From assembly GCA_028275195.1 (NCBI GenBank), contig JAPWVC010000018.1, positions 1 through 16,071 on the forward strand: 16,071 nt of DNA, given 5' to 3'. Below the pieces are notes generated by a model. It had not been told where the DNA came from and searched no databases. It saw only the letters and a list, made by a program, of their open reading frames with translations. The number at the start of each line of letters is the position of its first letter. Position 1 is the first letter of the stretch. Positions 6,634 through 14,197 of this stretch are shown here, one piece after another. Source of the DNA: Candidatus Acetothermia bacterium (lineage in GTDB: Bacteria > Bipolaricaulota > Bipolaricaulia > RBG-16-55-9 > JANLFV01). The translations under genes and the position numbers were made by a program.

Positions 6634-7377
6634 TTAGTCCTGGTGCTCCAAGGGCAGGGTGATCCTAAAGCTGATGGAGGCCTTATCGACGATCGCGCCC
6701 TGCAGGTCCCGGAGGATCGCCAGGAACTCGACCTCCCCAGGGGGGAGGCCCCAGGCCTGGACGGCCAATTCTACGGGTAGCTGGAGGCGCTGGCCGGCCT
6801 TCAGGCGGAGCGCACGGGGGGCCAGGAGGGTCTCCATGGTCCCATCCCCCTTGATCACGATCAATTCTCCTGTGAGCCTCAGGCCCTCCTTGCCTTGGTT
6901 GACCAGGATCGCCGTGAACTTGAGGCTCCCGTTTGCCGCGACCTCGAAGGAAGCATCGGGATCGGGCTTGAGGGTCACGATCTTCCCTGGCACATAGAAG
7001 GGCTTCTCCGGCTGCCCGAGGGCCAGACCCACACCCGCGGGCTCGAGCCCAAGCTCGCCCGTCAAGAGAGTGGCTGCCTCCCTGTCCCCATCTGCCCGAG
7101 GCTCACGCCCATGCGGCATCGGTTCGGCCTCAGCCTCGGCCTCGCTTGTCCTAGGCCTCTCCGCTGGCCCTGGCAGGCCCGAGCTCGGCTCTGCCACTGC
7201 CGCGGGCATAATGGCAGGGTAGCGGCCATTCTCCTCAACCCTGCCCCCGACCCCGAGGTCGAGGTCCCAGGCCGGGCTGCTAAGGCTGAGGCTGAGGGAG
7301 CTCAACCCCGCAGGAGTGGCGATCGCCATGAGCGCGAGCAAGATCAACAGCCCCCACTTGACTAACCCCTGGCGCAT
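6634..7377 (-). CDS. Exported protein of unknown function with a C-terminal beta-rich domain
   Basis: A 247-residue protein. Residues 1-24 form a signal peptide (MRQGLVKW, then a Leu/Ala/Ile core), followed by a low-complexity linker with a SLSLSLSS tract near 27-34 and an EAEAEAE tract near 80-86. From about residue 130 the sequence alternates short hydrophobic strands with turns (AANGSLKFTAILVNQG, ELIVIKGDG), as in Ig-like or CARDB-type domains of cell-envelope proteins. I do not recognise a named family. The start ATG 7377 has AGGTGA a few bases upstream. It is divergent from the VWA-domain gene at 7542, so the two may share regulation, and its stop nearly touches that of mntP. It probably acts outside the cytoplasmic membrane, bound to the envelope or a partner. 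Function is unknown. Confidence 0.75.
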   Translation of the reverse strand: MRQGLVKWGLLILLALMAIATPAGLSSLSLSLSSPAWDLDLGVGGRVEENGRYPAIMPAAVAEPSSGLPGPAERPRTSEAEAEAEPMPHGREPRADGDREAATLLTGELGLEPAGVGLALGQPEKPFYVPGKIVTLKPDPDASFEVAANGSLKFTAILVNQGKEGLRLTGELIVIKGDGTMETLLAPRALRLKAGQRLQLPVELAVQAWGLPPGEVEFLAILRDLQGAIVDKASISFRITLPLEHQD

Positions 7378-7486
7378 GGTCTCACCTACCCAGGGGAGAA
7401 TCTACCGTTCGGTTCGCCCCAGGCGGAGGACCGGGGCAGCTCGACCGGAAGAAGTCCGTCACCTTGGCGTGGGAAGGATGGGGGCT

Positions 7487-7515
7487 TTGTCCCCTCTCGG
7501 GCGATGTGCTAGGAT
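7487..7515 (+). promoter_or_regulatory. Probable promoter of the VWA protein gene
   Basis: TTGTCC (7487-7492), 17 bases, TAGGAT (7510-7515), with TG at 7507-7508 giving an extended -10. RNA would start near 7522, just before AAGGAGG (7524-7530) and the ATG at 7542. Confidence 0.6.
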
Positions 7516-7541
7516 AAGAGCCCAAGGAGGCAGAAAGAGAG

Positions 7542-8663
7542 ATGGGCAAGAATCGGATCTTCCTGGCGTTGGCCGCGCTGCTCGGGGTGGTGTTGCTATT
7601 CATCCTCTACAAGGCCGTGCTCAGCCCCTCGCGGGGCGATCTGGGGAAGCTCGCTGACTCCCAGTTGGTGGAGTTCCGGCGGCTCTACAACTCCCTCACC
7701 TCCCTCAAGGAGACCGTGGAAAAGCTCTCCGGGCGGGTCGAGCGGAGCGAGGGGGCGATCGGCGAGCTGAGGGTGAAGCTCGACGGCTCTTCCGCCTCGA
7801 TCACCAAGCTGGAGGAGCAGCTCGTCTCCCTCCTCGCGGACCTGGAGGGCTATCATTCTCAGCTCGAGAGCCTCGAGCTGGTCGACCTCGGGCCGCTCGA
7901 GCAACGGCTGAGCCTGATCGAGGCCGAATTGCACGACCCAGCCCACGGCCTGGCGGTGGTCGAGGCGGCCATCCGGGCCTTGGAAGCCAGGCTCGAGGGG
8001 CTCGAGGCCCAGAACGCTAAGATCTGGGAGTGCCTCAGCGGGATGACGCTCATCCTCGAGGAGCGCCCGGAGGAGGTCGAGCGGCTCCCGGTCGACCTGA
8101 TCCTGGCGATCGATAGCTCCGGGAGCATGAGAGTGAACGACCCCGGCGGGCTCCGGATCACCACAGCAAGGAGGCTGGTCGCAGGGCTCGATCCGGTCCA
8201 TGACCGGGTGGGGATCGTCAGTTGGGACAACGATATCGACTTCGTCCAGCCGCTGACGAGCGACCTGGCCCTCGTGGCAGAGCGGCTGGGCCGGATCGAT
8301 GCCGATGGGGCCACCAACCTGAACGCCGGCCTGACTGCGGCGATCGAGGAGCTCCTCCAGCGCGGCCGGGAGGAGGCCCAGAAGGTGATCATCTTCCTCA
8401 CCGACGGGGATGGGGCCTACCTCTTCTCCGGGGAGAAGGGCTCACCCGTGGCCCTCGCGGGCGCAAAGGGGATCAGGATCTACGCCATCGGGCTGGGGAA
8501 GGACCCCTCGAGCCTGAAGCTCCAGGATATGGCCGGCTCGACCGGCGGGCGGTTCTACCTCGCCCCCACGGCTGCCGACCTCCTCGAGGTCTATGAGGAG
8601 CTCTCACGGCGACTGATCGCCCCCGCGAGGCAGGTCTTTAAGTTCGCCTGTCCGGGGGATTGA
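7542..8663 (+). CDS. Membrane-anchored coiled-coil protein with a von Willebrand factor A domain
   Basis: A 373-residue protein. Residues about 6-24 form one hydrophobic helix (LALAALLGVVLLFILYK) without an obvious cleavage site, so probably a membrane anchor. Residues about 40-170 show heptad-like Leu/Glu/Arg patterns typical of a long coiled coil. Residues about 186-360 are a VWA domain with a full metal-ion-dependent adhesion site: Asp191, Ser193 and Ser195 (DSSGS), Thr258, and Asp288 in LTDGD. VWA domains bind protein ligands through the metal. The start ATG 7542 follows AAGGAGG at 7524-7530. The aldo/keto reductase gene begins 12 bases downstream, probably in the same transcript, although the link in function is unclear. 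The partner and process are unknown; VWA proteins often work with AAA ATPases, but the ATPase gene here is distant and in another transcript. Confidence 0.9.
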   Translation: MGKNRIFLALAALLGVVLLFILYKAVLSPSRGDLGKLADSQLVEFRRLYNSLTSLKETVEKLSGRVERSEGAIGELRVKLDGSSASITKLEEQLVSLLADLEGYHSQLESLELVDLGPLEQRLSLIEAELHDPAHGLAVVEAAIRALEARLEGLEAQNAKIWECLSGMTLILEERPEEVERLPVDLILAIDSSGSMRVNDPGGLRITTARRLVAGLDPVHDRVGIVSWDNDIDFVQPLTSDLALVAERLGRIDADGATNLNAGLTAAIEELLQRGREEAQKVIIFLTDGDGAYLFSGEKGSPVALAGAKGIRIYAIGLGKDPSSLKLQDMAGSTGGRFYLAPTAADLLEVYEELSRRLIAPARQVFKFACPGD

Positions 8664-8675
8664 GGCCAGCCGACC

Positions 8676-9680
8676 ATGGAATACCGCCTCCTCGGGCGGA
8701 CCGGGGTGCAGGTCTCCGCCCTCTGTCTGGGGACGATGAACTTCGGGAGCGCGACCCCCGAGCCTGAGGCGGTCCGGATCATCCATAGAGCCCTGGACGC
8801 CGGGATCAACTTCATCGATACCGCCAATGTCTATGGCAACGGGGAGAGCGAGCGGATCGTCGGGAAGGCCCTCGCTCGGGGCCGGCGCCAGCGGGTGATC
8901 TTGGCCACCAAGGTCCACTTCCCCCAATCGGACGATCCCAATGACCGGGGGAACTCCCGCCGCCACATCATGATGGCGGTCGAGGACTCGCTCCGCCGCT
9001 TACAAACTGACTGGATCGACCTCTACCAGCTCCACCGCCCGGCCTTCGACCTCCCCCAAGACGAGACCCTCCGGGCCTTGGACGACCTGGTCCGCCAGGG
9101 GAAGGTCCGCTACATCGGGAGTTCGACCTTCCCCGCCTGGATGGTGATGGAGGGACTGGCCCTCAGCGAGCGCTATGGTTGGGCCAAGTATGTCTCGGAG
9201 CAGCCGCCATATAACCTGCTAGATCGGCGAGTCGAGAATGAACTCATCCCTCTCGCGAGACGCTACAACCTGGCGATCCTCCCCTGGTCCCCGCTGGCGA
9301 TGGGCCTCCTCGCCGGGCGGTATGAGCGGGCCGACGCGTTCCCGCCGGACTCGCGGGCCGCCCGCCCCGGCGCACGGATCTACGCGGAGCGGGTGACCGC
9401 GCGAGCGGTCGCGACCGCCAGAAGATTTGTCGAGCTGGCCAAGGCCCACGGCTACAAGCCGGCTCAATTAGCGCTCCTCTGGCTCAAGGAGCAGCCGGGG
9501 GTGACGGCCCCGATCATCGGCCCTCGAACTGAGGGGCACCTGGAAGTGGCCCTCGGGGCTTTAGACCTGAAGCTGGATGAGGCGACCGCCGCTGCGCTGG
9601 ACGAGCTTGTCCCCCCTGGAAGCGCGGTGGCCGACTTCCACAACACCAGCGGCTGGATGAAGATGAAGCTAGCCGCTTGA
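8676..9680 (+). CDS. Aldo/keto reductase family oxidoreductase
   Basis: A 334-residue (alpha/beta)8-barrel NADPH-dependent oxidoreductase. The catalytic tetrad is complete: Asp48, Tyr53 (FIDTANVYG), Lys79 (ILATKV) and His120 (DLYQLHRP). The signature near the N-terminus is LCLGTMNFG (17-24), and the cofactor-binding end has APIIGPRTEGHLEVALGALD. The length and the GRTGVQVS start resemble the YajO/YdhF-like and general-stress-protein-69 subgroups, which reduce sugars, aldehydes or methylglyoxal; the true substrate cannot be read from sequence. The start ATG 8676 has only a weak GAGG (8662-8665), overlapping the stop of the upstream VWA gene, so translation may be coupled. It ends 24 bases before the stop of leuS, which converges from the other strand. 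The family is certain; the subfamily is not. Confidence 0.93.
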   Translation: MEYRLLGRTGVQVSALCLGTMNFGSATPEPEAVRIIHRALDAGINFIDTANVYGNGESERIVGKALARGRRQRVILATKVHFPQSDDPNDRGNSRRHIMMAVEDSLRRLQTDWIDLYQLHRPAFDLPQDETLRALDDLVRQGKVRYIGSSTFPAWMVMEGLALSERYGWAKYVSEQPPYNLLDRRVENELIPLARRYNLAILPWSPLAMGLLAGRYERADAFPPDSRAARPGARIYAERVTARAVATARRFVELAKAHGYKPAQLALLWLKEQPGVTAPIIGPRTEGHLEVALGALDLKLDEATAAALDELVPPGSAVADFHNTSGWMKMKLAA

Positions 9681-9698
9681 GGGGCCAGCTCGAGCCCC
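9681..9698. terminator. Possible shared terminator hairpin between the reductase gene and leuS
   Basis: GGGGC (9681-9685) pairs with GCCCC (9694-9698) around an 8-base loop, filling the 24-base gap between two convergent stop codons. No T-run follows on either strand, so termination would be weak or need a factor. Confidence 0.3.
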
Positions 9699-9704
9699 GC
9701 TCAC

Positions 9705-12509
9705 CTACCTCACTACCAGGTTGATCAGCTTCCCGGGGACCACGATCACCCGCTCGATCTTCCGGGCATCGAGCTGGCGCTTGATCGCCTCGAGCTCGAG
9801 GGCCCGCCGCTTCAGCTCCTCCTGGTCAGCGGCCAGCTCCACCGGGACGGTCAGCCGACCCCGGACCTTCCCATTGACTTGGACGACGATCTCCCGCTCT
9901 TCAACGATGAGGGCTCGCTCATCGTAGCTCGGCCAGCGGTTCTCCAGGACCGCCTCGCGGTGGCCCAGCCGCTCCCAAAGCTCCTCGCAGATGAAGGGAG
10001 CAAAGGGCGAGAGGATAAGGACCAGGTCCTCGAGGGCCCTCTTGAGGAGAGGGGCGTTGATCGCCCTCGCCTCAGCGGTATAGTCGTAGAGGGCGTTGAC
10101 CAGCTCCATCAGCGCGCTCACGGCGGTATTGAAGTGGAATGAGCGGATGTCCTCGGTCACGACCTTGATGGCCCGGTTCAGCTCGCGCCAGAGCGCCCGG
10201 TCGGGGCCCTCCAGCTCGGCGGGATTGAAGGGCCGATCGGCATCGCGGACCACCTCTAGGTGCTCATTCACCAGTTGCCAGACCCTCTTGAGGAACCTAG
10301 AGGAGCCGGCGATGTCAGTGGGGCTCCACTCGATGTCCTTATCCGGCGGGCCCATGAAGAGGGTGTAGACCCTCTGGGTATCGGCCCCGTATTCCTCGAC
10401 GACCTCGGAGATCGAGACGATGTTCCCCTTCGACTTGGACATCGCCTGGCCGCCGAGGCAGACCATCCCCTGGGTGAAGAGCCTGGCGAAGGGCTCATCG
10501 AAATCGAGGTAGCCCATGTCCTTGAGGGCCTTGGTGATGAACCGCGAATACATCAGGTGGAGGATCGCGTGCTCCACGCCACCGACATACTGGTCTACGG
10601 GGAGCCACTTGTTCACCAGCCTCGAATCGAACGGCCTCTCAGCATCGTGGGGCGAGATGTAGCGGAGGTAATACCAGCTCGAGTCGACGAAGGTGTCCAT
10701 GGTGTCGGTCTCCCGCCGGGCCGGGCCCTTGCACTTCGGGCAGGTGGTCTTGACGAACTCGGGGATCCCCGCCAGTCCCTCCTTGGTCACCGTCGGGACA
10801 TCGGGGAGGAGGACGGGGAGATCCTCCTCCGGGACGGGGACGATCCCGCACTTGTCGCAGTAGATGATCGGGATCGGCGCGCCCCAGTAGCGCTGGCGGG
10901 AGATCAGCCAGTCCCGAAGACGGTAGTTGACCGCGGCCCGCCCGAGGCCGCGCCGCTCGAGCCAGGCGATCGTCCGCTTCACGGCCTCCTCGCCCGGTGT
11001 GCCCGTCATCTCCCCGGAGTTAATCATCTCCCCGTATTCGGCGTGGAAGAGCAGATCACGGTAGAACTCCACCCCCCAGAGGATCTCCGCGACGGTCCGC
11101 TTCCCTTTGAGTGAGGGCTCGAGCTCCTGACAATGGGCCAGGACCGCCCGCTCCTCGGCGAGCGAGCCGATGTTCATCACCCTGTCGGGGAAGACGAACT
11201 CCCACCCCGAGCCGATCACCTCGGTCCATGAGCCGGGGGAGATGAACTTCTGGACCAGCTCGACATAGCTCTTCCGTCGATCCTCCGCTAGGGTGACATA
11301 GAGCGAGCCTTCGCGCTCCTCGAACTGGAACCCGGCCCGCTTGAGGGCCTCCCCCAGCCCGGGGCGATAGGTCCCCTTCAGGACCAGGCTCTTAGCTTGC
11401 CCGTCGGGCCGCTTGATCACCGGGATCACCGGGAGGCCATACTTCAGGGCGAACTGGAAGTCCCGCTCATCGTGGGCCGGGACGGCCATGATCGCCCCGG
11501 TCCCGTAGCCCATCAGGACATAGTTGGCCACATAAATGGGGATCTTTTCGCCGTTGACGGGATTAAGGGCATACCAGCCGGTGAAGTAACCTTCCTTTTC
11601 TATCTCGGCCGCGCCGCGCTCGATCTCGCTCACCCTCAAGACCCGCTCCACGAACTCCTGGAGCTCCTCCCGCCTCGTAGGCCGCGCCTCCTCCAGGATC
11701 CGCTCCACCAAGGGGTGCTCCGGAGCCACGGCCATGAAGGTCGCGCCCCATAAGGTATCGGGCCTGGTCGTGAAGACCTTCAATGAGCCCGGCCGGTCGG
11801 CGAGGGGGAACTCGACCTCCGCCCCCTCGCTCCGCCCGATCCAGTTCCGTTGCATCAGCTTCACTCGCTCCGGCCAGTCCTTCAGCGATTCCAGGTCCCG
11901 CAGCAGCCGCTCGGCATAGGCCGTGATCTTGAAGAACCACTGGGTGAGGTTCCGCTTCGTCACCGGTGTCCCGCAGCGCTCGCAGGCCCCCCCGACCACC
12001 TGCTCGTTCGCTAGGCTTGTGGCGCAGGAGGGGCACCAATTGACCAAGGCCGCGGCACGGTAGGCCAGCCCGCGCTCATATAGCTTCAGGAAGAGCCACT
12101 GGGTCCATTTATAGTATTCCGGCTCGCAGGTCGTGATCTCCCTCTCCCAATCGAATTGGACCCCCATGTCCCGGAACTGCTCCTTGTAGCGGGCGATGGC
12201 CGCGTAGGTCCACTTCTTCGGGTGGGCCTTATGCCTGATCGCGGCGTTCTCCGCCGGGAGGCCGAAGGCGTCCCAGCCCATCGGGTTCAGGACATTGTAG
12301 CCGTTCATCAGATAGAACCGGGTGAGGCAGTCCCCGATGATGTAGTTCCTCCCGTGGCCGACATGCATCTCCCCTGAGGGGTAGGGGAACATGTTCAGGT
12401 AGTAGAGCTTGTGTTCAAAGTCGTTGATGTCGGCCTTGAAGAAGCCCCGTTCCTCCCAGAAGGAGCGCCACTTCCTCTCGATCTCCTTGAAGTCGTATCG
12501 CTCTACCAT
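9705..12509 (-). CDS. leuS: Leucyl-tRNA synthetase with an internal insertion
   Basis: A class I synthetase that charges tRNA-Leu. It has 934 residues, longer than the usual 800-880. Visible landmarks: the HIGH-type motif HVGH at 49-52 in PYPSGEMHVGHGRN; a Cys cluster WCPSC...CERCG near 158-180; the CP1 editing domain with TTRPDTLWG and the Asp-containing VPAHDERD at about 343-350; NYRLRDW and SRQRYWGAP; a second Cys group near YCDKC/CPKC; MSKSK at 690-694; an anticodon-binding helical domain; and the VQVNGKVRG C-terminal domain. Residues about 370-490 form a segment missing from common bacterial LeuRS, between the DFQFALKYGL and INSGE landmarks. It starts at ATG 12509, overlaps the stop of the upstream phosphohexomutase gene by 7 bases, and has GAGGTGAG at 12525-12518. 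It is the last gene of a four-gene operon. Confidence 0.97.
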   Translation of the reverse strand: MVERYDFKEIERKWRSFWEERGFFKADINDFEHKLYYLNMFPYPSGEMHVGHGRNYIIGDCLTRFYLMNGYNVLNPMGWDAFGLPAENAAIRHKAHPKKWTYAAIARYKEQFRDMGVQFDWEREITTCEPEYYKWTQWLFLKLYERGLAYRAAALVNWCPSCATSLANEQVVGGACERCGTPVTKRNLTQWFFKITAYAERLLRDLESLKDWPERVKLMQRNWIGRSEGAEVEFPLADRPGSLKVFTTRPDTLWGATFMAVAPEHPLVERILEEARPTRREELQEFVERVLRVSEIERGAAEIEKEGYFTGWYALNPVNGEKIPIYVANYVLMGYGTGAIMAVPAHDERDFQFALKYGLPVIPVIKRPDGQAKSLVLKGTYRPGLGEALKRAGFQFEEREGSLYVTLAEDRRKSYVELVQKFISPGSWTEVIGSGWEFVFPDRVMNIGSLAEERAVLAHCQELEPSLKGKRTVAEILWGVEFYRDLLFHAEYGEMINSGEMTGTPGEEAVKRTIAWLERRGLGRAAVNYRLRDWLISRQRYWGAPIPIIYCDKCGIVPVPEEDLPVLLPDVPTVTKEGLAGIPEFVKTTCPKCKGPARRETDTMDTFVDSSWYYLRYISPHDAERPFDSRLVNKWLPVDQYVGGVEHAILHLMYSRFITKALKDMGYLDFDEPFARLFTQGMVCLGGQAMSKSKGNIVSISEVVEEYGADTQRVYTLFMGPPDKDIEWSPTDIAGSSRFLKRVWQLVNEHLEVVRDADRPFNPAELEGPDRALWRELNRAIKVVTEDIRSFHFNTAVSALMELVNALYDYTAEARAINAPLLKRALEDLVLILSPFAPFICEELWERLGHREAVLENRWPSYDERALIVEEREIVVQVNGKVRGRLTVPVELAADQEELKRRALELEAIKRQLDARKIERVIVVPGKLINLVVR

Positions 12510-13978
12510 AGTTTCCGCTCACCTCGCGCGTAGTCCTCGGCCTCGGCCAGGACCTCCCGGACCTCCTCGGGCCGCCCCATCTCGCAGTAGAGCCGGAGGA
12601 GCGGCTCGGTCCCCGAGGCCCGGAAGAGGAGCCAGCCGCCAGTAAAGCGTAATTTTACCCCATCAAGGGTCTCGACCGCCACCACCTTCCTCCCGGCGAA
12701 CTGGTCCGGCGGCTCCCGCCGGAGCCGCTCGACCAGCTCCCTCCCCTCGAGGTGGAGGTCCCTCCGGTCATAGTAGTGGTAGCCGATCTCCTCCATCATC
12801 TCCTTTATGATCGCGCTCATCGGCTTCCGAGCAAGGGCCACGACCTCCAGGAGCAAGAGCGCGCTGAGGAGCCCATCCCGCTCAGGGATATGGCCCTTGA
12901 TCCCGATCCCACCGCTCTCTTCCCCGCCGATCAGGACATCCTCGCGGACCATCTTCTCCCCGATGAACTTGAACCCCACGGGGGTCTGCTCGAGCTCGAT
13001 CCCGTTCCGCTCGGCGATCCGGTCGGCCATGTCCGTGAGGGAGATCGATTTCACCGCCTTCCCCCGCAGCCCCTTGGCCAAGAGGTGGCGGAAGATCAAG
13101 GCGAAGGCGCGGTGGGCATCTATTAGGCCGCCCTGCTCGTCCATCCCCGCGACGCGGTCACCGTCCCCGTCGGTGACGACGCCGAGGAGGAACTTCCCCG
13201 ACGGGGCGGGCCCGCGGAGGCGGGCCTCGCTCGCGATCACCGCCCTCAGCGGGACGAGGTTTCGCATGATCGGCTCGGGGCTCTTCCCTCCGAAGTAGGG
13301 GTCATCTCCAGCCCGGATCGCGAGGTGCTCGATCCCCAGCTCCTTCAGGATCGCCGGGAGATAACCCCGCGCTGAGCCATACATGGCGTCGACCACGACC
13401 TTCAAGGGGGCCTCCCGAAGGAGCTCAAGGTCGATCAACTCCTTGAGCCGCTTGAGGTAGCCCGCCCGGAGGTCGAGCTCCTGGAGGTCCTCTTCCTCGG
13501 CCTCGAGCTTGAACCTGTAAGAGAGGAAGTGCTCGACCAGCTTGGTGTATTGCGGCGGGGCCGGGCCGCCGAACTCCGGCTTGAGCTTGATCCCATTGTA
13601 GTAATAAGGGTTATGCGAGGAGGTGATCATCACTCCGCAGGCCACTTGCTCCTGGATCACTCCCCAGGCCAGGGCGGGGGATGGGACCGGCTCCGGGGTG
13701 ATGTAGGCGGGGATCTCGTTCGAGCGGATCACCCTGGCGAAGAAGGTGGCGAACTCCCTCGAGAGGAAGCGGGTGTCATAGCCGATGAGGACCCCCTTCT
13801 CTGCCGGGCGATACTCCACCCCCCAGTCGCGGTAGATCTCCAGATCCCGCCGCTGGGGCGACCTTAAGAAGTCAGCCAGGGCCTGGGCCACCCTCCCGAC
13901 ATTCTCGAAGGTGAAGTCCTCCGCGATCACCCCGCGCCAGCCGTCGGTCCCGAACTGGATCGGCTTGACCGCTCTCAT
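12503..13978 (-). CDS. Phosphoglucomutase/phosphomannomutase family phosphohexomutase
   Basis: A 491-residue alpha-D-phosphohexomutase that interconverts the 1- and 6-phosphates of a hexose (glucose or mannose) through a phosphoserine. All four active-site loops are present: TSSHNP at 119-124, with catalytic Ser121; the metal loop DGDGDR at 270-275 (Asp270, 272, 274); the sugar loop GGEESGG at 351-357; and the phosphate loop RASGT at 453-457. The N-terminal FGTDGWRG is typical. Length and motif set fit the bacterial phosphoglucomutase/phosphomannomutase subgroup; which sugar it uses cannot be fixed from sequence. Its start codon overlaps the stop of the 71-residue gene (ATGA, 13978-13975), and its stop overlaps the start of leuS, so these three proteins are probably translationally coupled. 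It may supply sugar phosphates for glycogen, glycan or envelope synthesis. Confidence 0.94.
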   Translation of the reverse strand: MRAVKPIQFGTDGWRGVIAEDFTFENVGRVAQALADFLRSPQRRDLEIYRDWGVEYRPAEKGVLIGYDTRFLSREFATFFARVIRSNEIPAYITPEPVPSPALAWGVIQEQVACGVMITSSHNPYYYNGIKLKPEFGGPAPPQYTKLVEHFLSYRFKLEAEEEDLQELDLRAGYLKRLKELIDLELLREAPLKVVVDAMYGSARGYLPAILKELGIEHLAIRAGDDPYFGGKSPEPIMRNLVPLRAVIASEARLRGPAPSGKFLLGVVTDGDGDRVAGMDEQGGLIDAHRAFALIFRHLLAKGLRGKAVKSISLTDMADRIAERNGIELEQTPVGFKFIGEKMVREDVLIGGEESGGIGIKGHIPERDGLLSALLLLEVVALARKPMSAIIKEMMEEIGYHYYDRRDLHLEGRELVERLRREPPDQFAGRKVVAVETLDGVKLRFTGGWLLFRASGTEPLLRLYCEMGRPEEVREVLAEAEDYARGERKLW

Positions 13979-14190
13979 TCCTCGATGACGATCCTCTCCA
14001 CATTCGGCGGGAGCCGGAGCCGCCCCTCCTTGACGATCTCGATGATCAAGTCGCGCGGGAGGGAGGTCTCGACCCAGATGGAGGTGATCGAGATCGCCCC
14101 GTTCCGGACCGGGAGCTCGGGGAGGACCCGCTCGATCGCCTCCCGATACCGCTCGCGATAGGCCTCCAACCCCTCGACCTTCTCCGGCAT
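13975..14190 (-). CDS. Small conserved-looking hypothetical protein (71 residues)
   Basis: The protein is highly charged and soluble: an N-terminal amphipathic helix (VEGLEAYRERYREAIERVLP), a short hydrophobic strand region (NGAISITSIWVETSL) and a basic/hydrophobic C-terminus (LRLPPNVERIVIEE). I do not recognise a family. It starts 8 bases after the stop of the DUF4139 gene and its stop overlaps the ATG of the phosphohexomutase gene by 4 bases, so it is almost certainly a real gene of the operon. No good Shine-Dalgarno site precedes it, so translation may be coupled to the gene upstream. The tight position suggests a role with the mutase or the exported DUF4139 protein, but nothing in the sequence proves it. 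Confidence 0.75.
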   Translation of the reverse strand: MPEKVEGLEAYRERYREAIERVLPELPVRNGAISITSIWVETSLPRDLIIEIVKEGRLRLPPNVERIVIEE

Positions 14191-14197
14191 CGCTGGA

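Noticed and set aside
10260..11114. A 284-codon plus-strand frame within leuS
   Set aside because: It is a shadow of leuS in GC-rich sequence, full of Asp, Gly, Leu and Pro, with no motif or start signal.
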